A stretch of 14,731 bases of DNA, from contig JAABOA010000210.1 of assembly GCA_015680635.1 (NCBI GenBank), positions 5,273 through 20,003 on the forward strand. Direction: 5' to 3'. Positions 1-8,883 of this stretch are shown here, piece after piece (position 1 is the first letter of the stretch; each line of letters opens with the position of its first letter). The DNA is from Lunasporangiospora selenospora (lineage: Eukaryota > Mortierellomycota > Mortierellomycetes > Mortierellales > Mortierellaceae). Made by a program: the position numbers and the translations under genes. The notes under the pieces were generated by a model. That model made no database searches. It was given only the letters and a program-made list of their open reading frames with translations, and was not told where the DNA came from.

Positions 1-729
1 CTATCGACCACGACTGCAGTGTCGGACCGACAACCTGGAGCTCAGACCACCCAGAACGTCCATCGCCCCACACCTGTCCAAGAAGATGCTCAGTATCGAA
101 CCTTACTTGACACTGTTTCCCCCGCTACGGCTTCGTCGTCGTCGCGTACATCTCACTCTGGACGACGAACACCTCAATTACCACAAGATTTTTGGCCATT
201 CAGTTGGCGAACCATTGTCCTCTTGTCGCTCCTGGTAGCAAAAGTCGCTGTTCTCTACGTGGCCTACTTTCGGCCATCTGACACGCTCCCTTGTACCGGA
301 CAGAACTGTCAACGATCGTTCAGGCCCACCCATGAAGCCCATAAGGTGACTCCTTTTCCTTCAGACACGTTCGAGATGGGGAAAAAAGTCGTTTTCGAAA
401 CTTCTTCCAGCACCCCAAGAGCCCCTCCAAGCCCGACAATGGATCCCAAACAACGCGTCTGGTCGGCGGATGATCGAGATGACTTTTATGAAAAGCCAAA
501 GATCAATCAAAAGACGAATCATGGCAAGAAGGTCCTTCCAAAGGATTCAAAGCCCACTACTGAGAAAAAGAAGCCACAAAAGAGCCATGAATCAAAGAAG
601 CAAAAAGACGACTGGGCAGATCAGGAGTACAGTTGGCACGAGTGCCATGAGTGGCGTAACGGGAAAAAGAAGGATTGTCGAGACAAGCCCAAAGAGAATC
701 CTCGACGGTATGCCTGGCCACGTACCTAG
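1..729 (+). CDS. 3' part of a single-pass membrane protein, function unknown
   Basis: The frame is open from base 1 to a TAG stop at 727-729 (242 codons before the stop), so the gene begins left of the window. The GTG at 19 is not a credible eukaryotic start. The visible protein has a Ser/Thr/Pro-rich, presumably cytosolic segment, then one hydrophobic stretch (around 198-272, WRTIVLLSLLVAKVAVLYVAYF core). After it comes a long hydrophilic, lysine-rich tail (KKKPQKSHESKKQKDD) ending in a Cys/Trp/His-containing patch (SWHECHEWRNGKKKDC). The layout suggests a type II membrane protein with a basic lumenal or extracellular tail, but I recognise no family. A polyadenylation signal at 771-776 supports the 3' end. 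It is tail-to-tail with the flippase gene. Confidence 0.7.
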   Translation, partial: LSTTTAVSDRQPGAQTTQNVHRPTPVQEDAQYRTLLDTVSPATASSSSRTSHSGRRTPQLPQDFWPFSWRTIVLLSLLVAKVAVLYVAYFRPSDTLPCTGQNCQRSFRPTHEAHKVTPFPSDTFEMGKKVVFETSSSTPRAPPSPTMDPKQRVWSADDRDDFYEKPKINQKTNHGKKVLPKDSKPTTEKKKPQKSHESKKQKDDWADQEYSWHECHEWRNGKKKDCRDKPKENPRRYAWPRT

Positions 730-770
730 GCAAACATGGTTCTTTTCTCTTGACAGGCTTGGAGCATTTC

Positions 771-776
771 AATAAA
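771..776 (+). terminator. Polyadenylation signal AATAAA of the left-edge gene
   Basis: An exact AATAAA lies 42 bases past the TAG stop at 727-729. It is correctly placed and oriented to end the plus-strand transcript. Confidence 0.6.
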
Positions 777-806
777 GATGTTGTAGCTTTCATTTGACTT
801 TTTTTT

Positions 807-812
807 TTTAAT
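807..812 (-). terminator. Possible polyadenylation signal ATTAAA of the flippase gene
   Basis: Read on the minus strand, ATTAAA runs into a poly-A stretch about 60 bases past the flippase stop at 873-875. ATTAAA is the common variant signal, but the A-tract alone would also give this match, so confidence is low. The two convergent genes share only 143 bases between their stop codons. Confidence 0.35.
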
Positions 813-872
813 CATGCACACAAGTGTAATATACCCCATAAAAAACGCCCTTTTCTCATTCATCCTTCTTCT

Positions 873-3800
873 TTATCCCGTCAACTTGGAGTAACTTGGA
901 GGTGCAAACTTTCTCCTTAGAAACTTGATCACATACAATGGGAAACTGCTCACAGCAGTGATCAATGTGACTTTCCATAGGAAGGTCTTTGTAAGAATAA
1001 AGTCCAAGTCTATAGTAAAAAGAGAAAGAATATTAGTCAACAGTGATCTCTTGCACAATTGCACAACTTCAAAGCTCTATGGCACAAAAGAAGAAAAGAA
1101 AGCCTACCAAAATAAGTGGGAAGGAAGACCATCGAGACAACATAGATTGCGAGCGTGGCCACCTCAGAAACAATCATAAAGCGATGCCACGTATTGATCT
1201 CGAGTGCCACCATCAACAGTTCGTTCAGAACCAGGGCCGTGAACGAAATGGACACAATGTTGACAAACTGGTTCTCAAAGAGCAAGATGGACAAGATCAT
1301 GATCGCACCACCTAAACGATATTTTCGGGAACAAAGGAAAATGAAACAAAAGTGTGAGTGATTACATCTCTATCAAAATCTACATGACCAAGAGATTTGA
1401 CCCCCTCCCCCCTTACCTTGGTAAACACTGATGAGGAGCCAGCTGAAAAAGGTCTTGTAAGAAAGCGATCGTCCCTTGGTCAAATCTCGGTACAGCTCTG
1501 GATACAACAATGCAATATCCTCTGGCACATCTCGGTCCAACACCAACGAAAATACAGGTGCATTCGTATACACGGTCGTATATCCAACAATCAACCAGCC
1601 TTGGAACAATGCAATCGGCGCAAAATAAAACATGGCCGAGAACACTGCCTGCATAATTGAAATGATCAATCCACGATGAATCACAAACTGCGATAACTTG
1701 GCCGAACGCTTATAAGAATTACGTCCATGCCAGAGCAAGAGCTTGGTCAGATAACTGAATTGCATCACAGAAAAGTCGGCCGCGAGCGACGCTTGCTTGC
1801 CCTCCTTGCCCACAATACCCACTCCAACATCTGCCTGTTGAATCATCGACACGTCGTTGCCGCCATCGCCAATACAACAGATTCGCTTCTTGGTGTACTG
1901 TTTGATCAGTCGTGCAATCTCGGCCTTTTGAGTAGGCGAGCATCGACAGCAAACGACCACTGGTAACCGAACCGTTATTTCAATAAACTCTTCGCGAAGA
2001 TAGTCCAGACACAATTGAATCGATTCTCCATCAATGACCAAGCAACAATCCTTTTTGTTTCGCAACAGATCCAACTCATCCTGAGCGTCCAGTGCATTGT
2101 TCACTATTTTTTTTTAACCATTAAAGGAGCCATTCTGTTAGTGGAAGAGTGACGGCCCAACACTAGCCCTCAACGGCTTTGATATTAGCAACCACAGCTG
2201 ACAACCCCACATCCCCCCTCCCTCTTTACACACACACACACGCTTACATTTGGCAATTTGGTGAATGCTTTGATTTCTAGCCACAAGCTTCGACGAGATG
2301 GCAATACAAGTCGCCGTCTCAATCTTGTCACCCGTCAACATCCAAATCTTGAGTCCTGCATTCCGGAGCAGCTCCAGTGTCGTCTTGACTCCATCCTGAA
2401 GCTTGTCCTCCACTCCCGTCAATCCCAAAAGTTCCAGATCCTGCTCCAACATCTTGTTCACCACAGCATTCATGGCCGCCGTTCGGTCCGTGATACTGGT
2501 CTTGGCGACATGGTACTGTGCTTCAAAGTTTTGGTACATCTCTTCGGAAAGTCGCTTCCGTGCAACGACCAGGGTCCTCAGACCCTCGCGCGCCATGTTG
2601 CCACATTCTTCTTCCAACCAGTCGTTGTACTGCACAATCTTGGCCATCACAACATCGGCGCCCTTTTCGTAAAAGGTAATCTCGCCTGTCGTCAAGTCGC
2701 GAACAATGATACCCATGCGCTTTGTCTCACTCGTGAAGGGGAACACCTGAAGCACCTCATACTCAAAGATATCTCCATGGGAATTTCGGATATGAATATT
2801 GCTAATGTCCCTGAATACCAATGTCAAGCCAACACTCTCGGTCCACTTTACAATCGCCACCTCGTCTGGAGAAGAGGCCTGGTAGGTGATAGATCCATTG
2901 TCTTCCTGAACGGGTGTGACATTGTGACATAATGCGAGTGCTTGAACAATTTCACGGACACGAGAGGAAATATCGCGACGGGCCTTGGTGCCTCCTGCAT
3001 GTGTAGGAGCCGTTGTCATTCCACGCGCACGGTTGAATCCGCTGGCTACAAGGAAGAAGAGAGGTGTGAAAGAGGTGACAAAAATAATAGAATAAAATGT
3101 AATAATAGGTCAATGGTCCATCCTATTTCCGCACACACGAGTCGGTGGGTTGAGACTTTTGTGTAGTGCTTACATTGTTGAGAGTACGCGTTGTCAAGGT
3201 GTGTAGAAATTTCATCCATTGTGTCTGCGCTATACGACATGGTTCCCATGTGAAGTTTCTTGAGTTCCATGTCTATTAGAAAATAATAAAGAAGGAGTAA
3301 GAGTAAGAGAAATCGTTAGCGGCTTTAGAACGTTGGACTATGGTAGTGATAAAAGCACGTATCCATGTAATTCCCAGCGCCCTTGTCAAAATAATAATAA
3401 TAATAATAATAATAAATATTACCGTTCTTGGTCAAGGTACCGGTTTTATCCGACAAGAGATATTCGATTCGACCCAACTCTTCAGGAATCGTACTCGTCC
3501 GGACAATGGTTCCTGCAATTTCTGGGTCGTTCATGATCTGCCATCCGTACACAGTCTTTCCCATGTCCAGGTTCACACGCAACGAGATCGGGATGATGGA
3601 CGAAAAGAGAATCAAGAATCGGAAGAGATAAATGTACCACAATCCAGCAAATCCATTGAGTGCAATCATTGAAAGAGATAGAGTCAATGTGAACGCGCAG
3701 AGAATCTATATTTAAAGTAAAAGAAAAAAAGACGGTCAGTTGGATCTTTCTAAAAAAAACACGGATGATAAGCCGTTCCCAATGAATACTAATGCATGTT

Positions 3801-6180
3801 TCACGGTACCTTGGATAGCCGGTTAACCTCTGAATCCAAAAGTCCAATCTTTGTCTTTGGGTGGTTCGTGTTCATCACAGCTCTCGTGTCCTTGCCCGTA
3901 TAGATCACAAATCCAATAGCATTTCCTGAAGCAATAACCGTGTTGGCCCAGAGAGTATTGTCCACGCTCAGGGGCTCGGTCTGGATACCAGGGCCATCGC
4001 CTTCCTTTGAAAAGTTTCCAATAAAGCTATGAATGTCCTTATGAGGCGCATCCGCATAGATCGAGGCGTGCAGGTCCAGCAATGCATCGTCATTTGGTAG
4101 AGACTGACACGACGGAACCGCCAGCCGCAACTTCCAGTCGGTCTCACCATCCAGTTGATCTGTTCGGATAAAACACGCACCAGACTCTTCGGTGGTTCGC
4201 AACAAAATCATGTCGGCAGGAACGTTCTGATTTTTCTTGACAACAATCATATCGCCGACACGAATCTTGGAGCTGGGAATCTGTTTGAATCCTCCGCCTG
4301 GTGCAAGGATCTGATACTTTTGAGAGTTGGCTTCCTGATCTCTACGATAGCGCTTCATGTCGTCCACCGCTTCTTTTCCGATAGTTACTGCAAGAACAAA
4401 ACATAATGGTGCTACGTAGGTCACGATGTATCCTGTTGATGTGACGAGGAAGGGGGGAGATGGTTATGCATGCGTTAGTCCTCTGTGTATTTGGATCATC
4501 CAGGAAGAATACAATCCTGTAAAGTCACGCGTCTCTAAAGTAGCTCTGAAGAAGAAAAAAAAAAGGGTCATTCGAGAAACCAATCTAGTCAATCACTCAC
4601 CGATCTTGAGCGCTGGAATAAACTGAGAGAGTGCTACAAGTAAAAAGTACAGGTTCAAAAAGAATTTGAACTAGAGCAAATAGCCAAGAGAAAACAAAGT
4701 GGATAAAAGAACACGAATGAGTTTTCAAAGAAAAACACTTGAAAGTCAACTATTTCTTTGAAATATACAAAAAAAACTCTTTCAATATCCATTTACCTGC
4801 TCCCAAAGGACGACTGGAATGAATGTGAAAATGTTGTACTTTGTGTTGCGAGTGACATTGGGAGGGTATCGATTTTTCTCCTTTGCTATAAAAAACCCCG
4901 CGTCGTGTTGTTGACGATGAACGATCGAAAGTGATGGAAATGGTCTGTCAGCAAGGGGATAATACCCCAATCATCAAGGGGGGAAAAGGGCTCACTATCA
5001 ACACACGTAAACTTGCCTGATGCGTGAAAGTCTATGGTCCTTGACTTGGCAGCCTTTGATTCTTTGTTGGACTTGAGGTCATCCATGATGGCCGAGAGTT
5101 TCTGTCGACTCGGCCCTTTGCCCTACCAGTGGATCCCACCAGTAATAGGAAAGAGCGTTGTAAAAAAAAAAAAAAAAGTAAAAAGGGGAGGGGAGAGGGA
5201 TTAGCGCCAAGTAAACTGCGCCAAGGTTTTCCAGTCGAGGCTGTTGTGGGAGAAATGGAATCATGAACTAAAGGATGCGCATCATTGTTGCGGCATTTTT
5301 TTTTCTCTCTCTCTCTCTTGTTTCCAGAGTCGAAGGGTCGGCTTCGGGGCATTTGTGCATGAGAGAAACAAACAACGCTCCTTCTGCCCCTACTCCTGCT
5401 GAGGATTGATAATACTGAACCAAGGGTGGATAAGAACTAGTTGGCTCGTCGAATGGGCCTCAGGGCCACAAGGGTAACCTCACTCCCGCAGTCTGAATTG
5501 GAATTCGCCTTTTCGTTTCTTGTTCATGCACCATCTGTTCTTTTAAAATCATACATCCTGTTGGTTTTATGGATCATCTCCATGTTCCTGTTCCTGACAG
5601 ATAATGATCAAGTCAAGGAAATGAGAGCATGTGCAATGGGTTTGCTTACCGAGGCTGCACCTAGGCCACGGGGTGTAGTTGCAGAGCTGCTGCCTCCGCT
5701 ATTGATAAAGGGTGTGCTAGAAGAATGGAGGAGTAATGGGGCTTCATCCTCATTCTCGTCATCTGAATAGCGGTACTTGGACTGTCTGTAACTGCCATTG
5801 CTGGCGTTGCGATGAATGCCACTGGCTCCAGCCATGCCTGATCCTGAACTGACGCCTGATCCTGGCCGTGAGCCGTGGTGCTGTCCTACTCCTGATCTGG
5901 CGTCTGGGTGCTGCGAGCCTGTTAGACCGTGGGCTGCTTGCTGAGAAGAAGGAGAGTTGTCGGCACTGGAGTTGATAAAGGCGAGGTGCCTTGGGTATGT
6001 AGGGGTCGTCCCTGGTGGGGATGGGGACGGGGAGGACGAGGTGGAGGAAGAGGAACGGCGTGGAGTGCGAGGACTAGCAGAGCGGACGCCGGAAGGATGC
6101 GGGTTGGTTGACGATGACTCTGGTTCGGAGTCGCTGTGGATGGGCTGCAGTGCAAACGTCTCGATGCCCCTGTAGGACAT
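873..6180 (-). CDS. NEO1: P4-type ATPase lipid flippase, Neo1/ATP9A subfamily (11 exons)
   Basis: Exons, in coding order: 6180-5650, 5122-5017, 4885-4797, 4670-4601, 4432-3810, 3705-3423, 3272-3174, 3045-2248, 2103-1417, 1311-1108, 1009-873. They total 3627 nt (1208 residues plus TAA), and every junction keeps frame. Visible motifs: actuator DGET 360-363; TM4 PISL 512-515; phosphorylation site DKTGT with Asp559; nucleotide-domain QASSPDE 656-662 and KGAD 728-731; MLTGD 836-840; hinge GDGGND 945-950; C-terminal [20 protein letters not shown] and [19 protein letters not shown] are typical of Neo1/ATP9. In yeast this family moves PE and PS to the cytosolic leaflet of Golgi and endosomal membranes without a Cdc50 subunit; the same role here is inference. 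The first 177 residues are Ser/Pro-rich and disordered, with acidic di-leucine [10 protein letters not shown]. Least certain are the first intron, which could hide a small exon, and the donor at 5016. The start is the ATG opening the long N-terminal frame. Confidence 0.93.
2226..2242. repeat. Short (CA/GT)n run beside a flippase splice donor
   Basis: On the coding strand GTGTGTGTGTGTG follows GTAAGC almost directly at the donor of intron 2104-2247. It is a simple repeat within the intron. Confidence 0.8.
3389..3415. repeat. (AAT)n microsatellite inside a flippase intron
   Basis: About nine AAT/ATA units lie in the intron between DKTGTLTKN and MELKKLH (3273-3422). On the coding strand the repeat starts a few bases after the donor GTAATA. 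Confidence 0.9.
4886..5016 (-). other. Probable GC-AG intron in the flippase gene
   Basis: On the minus strand exon 2 ends CATCAG and the intron begins GCAAGT, which is the ideal donor context with T replaced by C. The acceptor is a T-run followed by ATAG at 4889-4886. Splicing here is phase 1 and gives ...[17 protein letters not shown], joining the two conserved parts of the Neo1 N-terminus. A GT donor four codons later (GTGTTG, exon ending at 5006) is also in phase but matches the consensus poorly. Confidence 0.55.
5123..5649 (-). other. Long first intron of the flippase gene (527 nt)
   Basis: The donor GTAAGC follows codon 177 and the acceptor CTGGTAG precedes GGC AAA GGG; both are phase 0. 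The intron is three to five times longer than the others. It holds a 16-base poly-T tract on the coding strand (5162-5177), a CT/GA repeat (around 5303-5320), and no convincing conserved coding. A short extra exon cannot be excluded. Open frames across it look like chance. Confidence 0.6.
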
Positions 6181-6298
6181 TGGGGTGGAAGAGGGATGCG
6201 GACGATGACGATGCGGGAAACGGGAAGGGGAGTACAGAGCTGAGAGAAGTGGACACCACAGTAGGTCAGGCTGTGACAGCCACGCGGTGGATGAAATC

Positions 6299-6340
6299 GG
6301 TCTGGTCTGGTCCGGTCTGGTCTCGTCTGGCCTGGTCTGG
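6299..6340. repeat. Imperfect (GGTCT)n tandem repeat
   Basis: About eight copies of a 5-base unit GGTCT/TCTGG, with single-base variants such as GGTCC, CGTCT and GGCCT. It lies 119-160 bases before the flippase ATG, so it probably falls in the 5' untranslated leader. Read on the minus strand it would encode a Thr/Arg/Pro/Asp-rich repeat, but no start codon and no conserved sequence support translation. Confidence 0.85.
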
Positions 6341-6440
6341 CGTGTCTTGTCGAGTTGTCTGGTCGGTTGGTAGTTCGGTTGGTTGTTCAATGCCAAGAAA
6401 GGACTGTTCTCTGCCTCAATGCAGATCAATCGTTTCCAGC

Positions 6441-6447
6441 ATTTATA
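6441..6447 (-). promoter_or_regulatory. Possible TATA box of the flippase gene
   Basis: TATAAAT on the minus strand, about 260 bases upstream of the flippase ATG. It implies a leader of roughly 230 bases containing the GGTCT repeat. Based on motif and position only. Confidence 0.35.
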
Positions 6448-6466
6448 TTTAAAAAAAAAATAGATT

Positions 6467-6490
6467 GACTGACTGACTGACTGACTGATT
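6467..6490. repeat. (GACT)n microsatellite
   Basis: Five perfect GACT units plus one imperfect unit, next to an A-tract at 6451-6460. It sits upstream of the putative flippase TATA motif. Confidence 0.9.
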
Positions 6491-6802
6491 CGACCAGTGC
6501 ACAAGCCATATCTCCAGCATCCAGGGCTTGACTCTCTGAAAAATGTACATGCTTGATTTATCTGTCATGTACGGCTGTCTCACTCGGACACACAATGGAG
6601 ACAGCCCAGTTGAGGCCCCATTCTCCATTCCCTGCACGTGAGATGATCCCCTTGGCACCAGTTTTGCATGCATCCGTGCACGGACTACAAACAAAGTAAA
6701 TGGAATCTGCGAACCGAAGAGCATGCTTTGACAGGTAAACACTCCTGACATTCTCAATCACCTTTTTTCCCCAAAAATGATCCAGCCGAGATGTCCAACC
6801 AT

Positions 6803-6809
6803 TATAAAA
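6803..6809 (+). promoter_or_regulatory. TATA box of the flavin monooxygenase gene
   Basis: TATAAAA ends 94 bases before the ATG at 6904. A C/T-rich stretch (around 6840-6885) follows, typical of fungal transcription start regions and leaders. An ATG overlapping the TATA motif at 6809 would lie upstream of transcription. Confidence 0.55.
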
Positions 6810-6903
6810 TGACGGGTTTTGTGGAGAATGTGCTCTCCCCATACCTTTCTCCCTTTCCTCCGAAACTCTCTTACCTTCTACTCCACAGTAAAAAGAAGTC
6901 TTC

Positions 6904-8657
6904 ATGGGCCTGACAAAGACTTTTCGCGACTCCAAGACCCCAATTGTCGCCATTGTTGGCAGCGGGTAAGCTTCGCCTATTTTTTTATCCCTTGTGATTG
7001 GACATATGCACACTCTCTTTGTGCCAAATTTATTTTATCCTGTCCCTGACACTTTGCCCAACCTCATGCATGGCTCGCACAGATTCTCTGGCATCTGTGC
7101 TGCAATCCGTCTCCAGACTCAGCTTGACCTCCACACTTATCAGATCTTTGAGCTTGAGCCCGATCTTGGTGGCACTTGGTGGTCCAATACCTATCCCGGC
7201 TGCGCCTGTGATGTCAAATCCCACAACTATGCCTTTTCATTCGAGCCCAACTACGAGTGGAGCCAAGCCTACTCGTCCCAAGCCGAGATTCTTGAGTATC
7301 TAAGAGCAACTGCTCGCAAGTACGACATCTACAAAAAGATTTGGTTCCGCACCGAGGTTACTCGCTTGGAATGGCACCAAGACAAACAAAAGTGGCGCCT
7401 CAACTACAAAAATCGAAACACTGGGGTCGAGAGTCACTTTGATGCCGATATCGTCTTTTCGGGCATGGGGCCTCTGAGAATCCCACAGATCCCGAAAGAG
7501 TTTGATACCTTTGAAGGCCCCAAGTGGCATACAGCCGAGTGGAATCATCACTTTGACCTGACTAATAAGCGCGTTGCCGTAGTCGGAAGCGGTGCTAGGT
7601 AACAACACATTCTCTATGGAATGATAGTGTAGCTCAGTTCTTTTTGGTGGGAAGTGACAGGAAAAGAGTTGACGCCTTTTTCTTTTTCTTTTCTTCTCGT
7701 ACGATCCTCGGTTGGCTTGCAAACAGTGCCATTCAAGTGGTGCCGTCAATTGTGGACAAGGTCAGGAGCTTAGATTACTACCAGCGCTCAGCGAGCTACA
7801 TTGTGCCTCGAAAGAACACCCCATACAGTTCTTTTTGGAGGTTCATGTTCCGTCATGTCCCTTTTGTCCACTTTATCTACTACAAACTTCTCTATTGGTC
7901 CTCCGAGTCCACCATCAGTGCCTTTAGCAGCAAACTAAGGGACAAGGTTGCACGTTTCGTCATGATCGCCTTGGCCCGGGTCTTCCGATTCATTCAAATA
8001 CGTGACAAGACTTTGCGTGCAAAGCTGACACCTAATTATAAGATGGGTTGTCGTCGTATTGTCGTCTCGTCCGATTACTACCCAGCCCTGACACGTAAAA
8101 ATGTCAATGTCCATACGGAGCGTATCAAAGAAACCAAGGGGAACTCTTTGATCCTACAAGACGGATCGGTCCAAGAGGTGGATGCTCTTATCCTCGCCAC
8201 TGGGTTCCGGGTCCAGAAACTGCTTCCTGAAGATTTCTTGATTGGCAAAGATGGCCAAGATGTTGTCAAGGTCTTTGGAACGAACCCTGTCACGTACTAT
8301 GGCATCACTAGCCCTGTCACACCCAACTTGTTTTTCCTTTTGGGACCCAACACGGGATTGGGACACAATTCGATCTTGTTTATGATTGAGGCGCAGGTCG
8401 ATTACGCGATTATGGCGATTTCACACATGATGAAGAACAACTTGGCGTCTATCCAAGTCAAGGATCAGGCTTGCAGAGAATTTTTGGATGAACTGGAAAT
8501 GAAGATGCAAGGCATGGTCTGGTCGTCCTCATGTCAGAGCTGGTACCAGAATAAGGATGGCAAGGTCACTGCTCTGTGGTGGGGAACATGCACTCGATAC
8601 TGGTGGAGACTTAGAAAGTTCCACCCCAACAGGTTCGTAGGCGTTCAGAGAATCTAG
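6904..8657 (+). CDS. Flavin-containing monooxygenase, Baeyer-Villiger (type I) like, three exons
   Basis: Exons 6904-6965, 7083-7598 and 7727-8657 join in frame to 502 residues plus TAG. The first intron interrupts the FAD Rossmann motif, which splicing restores as GSGFSG (residues 19-24); the acidic strand end and GGTWW follow at 43-54. The type I Baeyer-Villiger fingerprint FxGxxxHxxxW is exact at 164-174 (FEGPKWHTAEW), but the usual final Pro/Asp is Asn. The second, NADPH-binding motif is GSGASA at 189-194, split by intron 2. DYYPAL (309-314) and ALILATGF (346-353) match this family. Such enzymes use NADPH, FAD and O2 to insert oxygen next to a ketone or to oxidise N or S atoms; the substrate cannot be read from sequence. 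No signal peptide is seen. Length is normal and the gene looks intact. Nothing nearby suggests a biosynthetic cluster. Confidence 0.9.
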
Positions 8658-8770
8658 TTTATCTGAGTGACGAGATTTTGAAAAATCCGAATATGTGTCC
8701 GTGGAATCCAGCGTCTACCCTCCAGGAGACCTGATGAGTTTGAGCCAAGTCGTTCTTTCACAGAATTCTC

Positions 8771-8776
8771 AATAAA
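8771..8776 (+). terminator. Polyadenylation signal AATAAA of the monooxygenase gene
   Basis: AATAAA lies 114 bases past the TAG stop at 8655-8657 and is followed by A-rich sequence. It fits between this gene and the convergent pseudouridine synthase gene, which ends at 8884. The interval 8658-8883 holds nothing else I can identify. Confidence 0.6.
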
Positions 8777-8883
8777 ATGAAATTAAAAGAAATGACACAC
8801 TGGAGCAATAAGCACAAAGGCTACAGACGCCTTTAACAGTTGCAATCAATTCTATTTTTCTTCGCCTCTGAGAATGCTGCCGA

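Larger units (their letters stand above)
6181..6903. promoter_or_regulatory. Divergent promoter region between flippase and flavin monooxygenase
   Basis: This 723-bp interval separates the two start codons, which point away from each other. It contains a TATA motif for each direction, two tandem repeats, and a pyrimidine-rich leader just before the monooxygenase start. I see no convincing gene in it. Open frames on the minus strand near 6450-7013 cross the monooxygenase start and intron and match nothing. Confidence 0.7.

Noticed and set aside
2258-2932. Long open frame on the plus strand (224 codons)
   Set aside because: It lies wholly antisense to conserved flippase exon 8, whose minus-strand protein matches the family throughout. 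The plus frame has no recognisable features.
5032-5352. Minus-strand open frame over the end of flippase intron 1
   Set aside because: It is out of frame with exon 2, runs through a poly-T tract giving a Phe run, and matches nothing.
5441-5770. Plus-strand open frame with a hydrophobic stretch
   Set aside because: It overlaps flippase exon 1 and intron 1 on the opposite strand. Its end is antisense to coding sequence and no promoter or homology supports it.
6181-6504. Upstream extension of the flippase reading frame through the GGTCT repeat
   Set aside because: The frame is open but has no conserved sequence and is simple repeat. The ATG at 6180 starts a sensible N-terminus, so the repeat is treated as leader.
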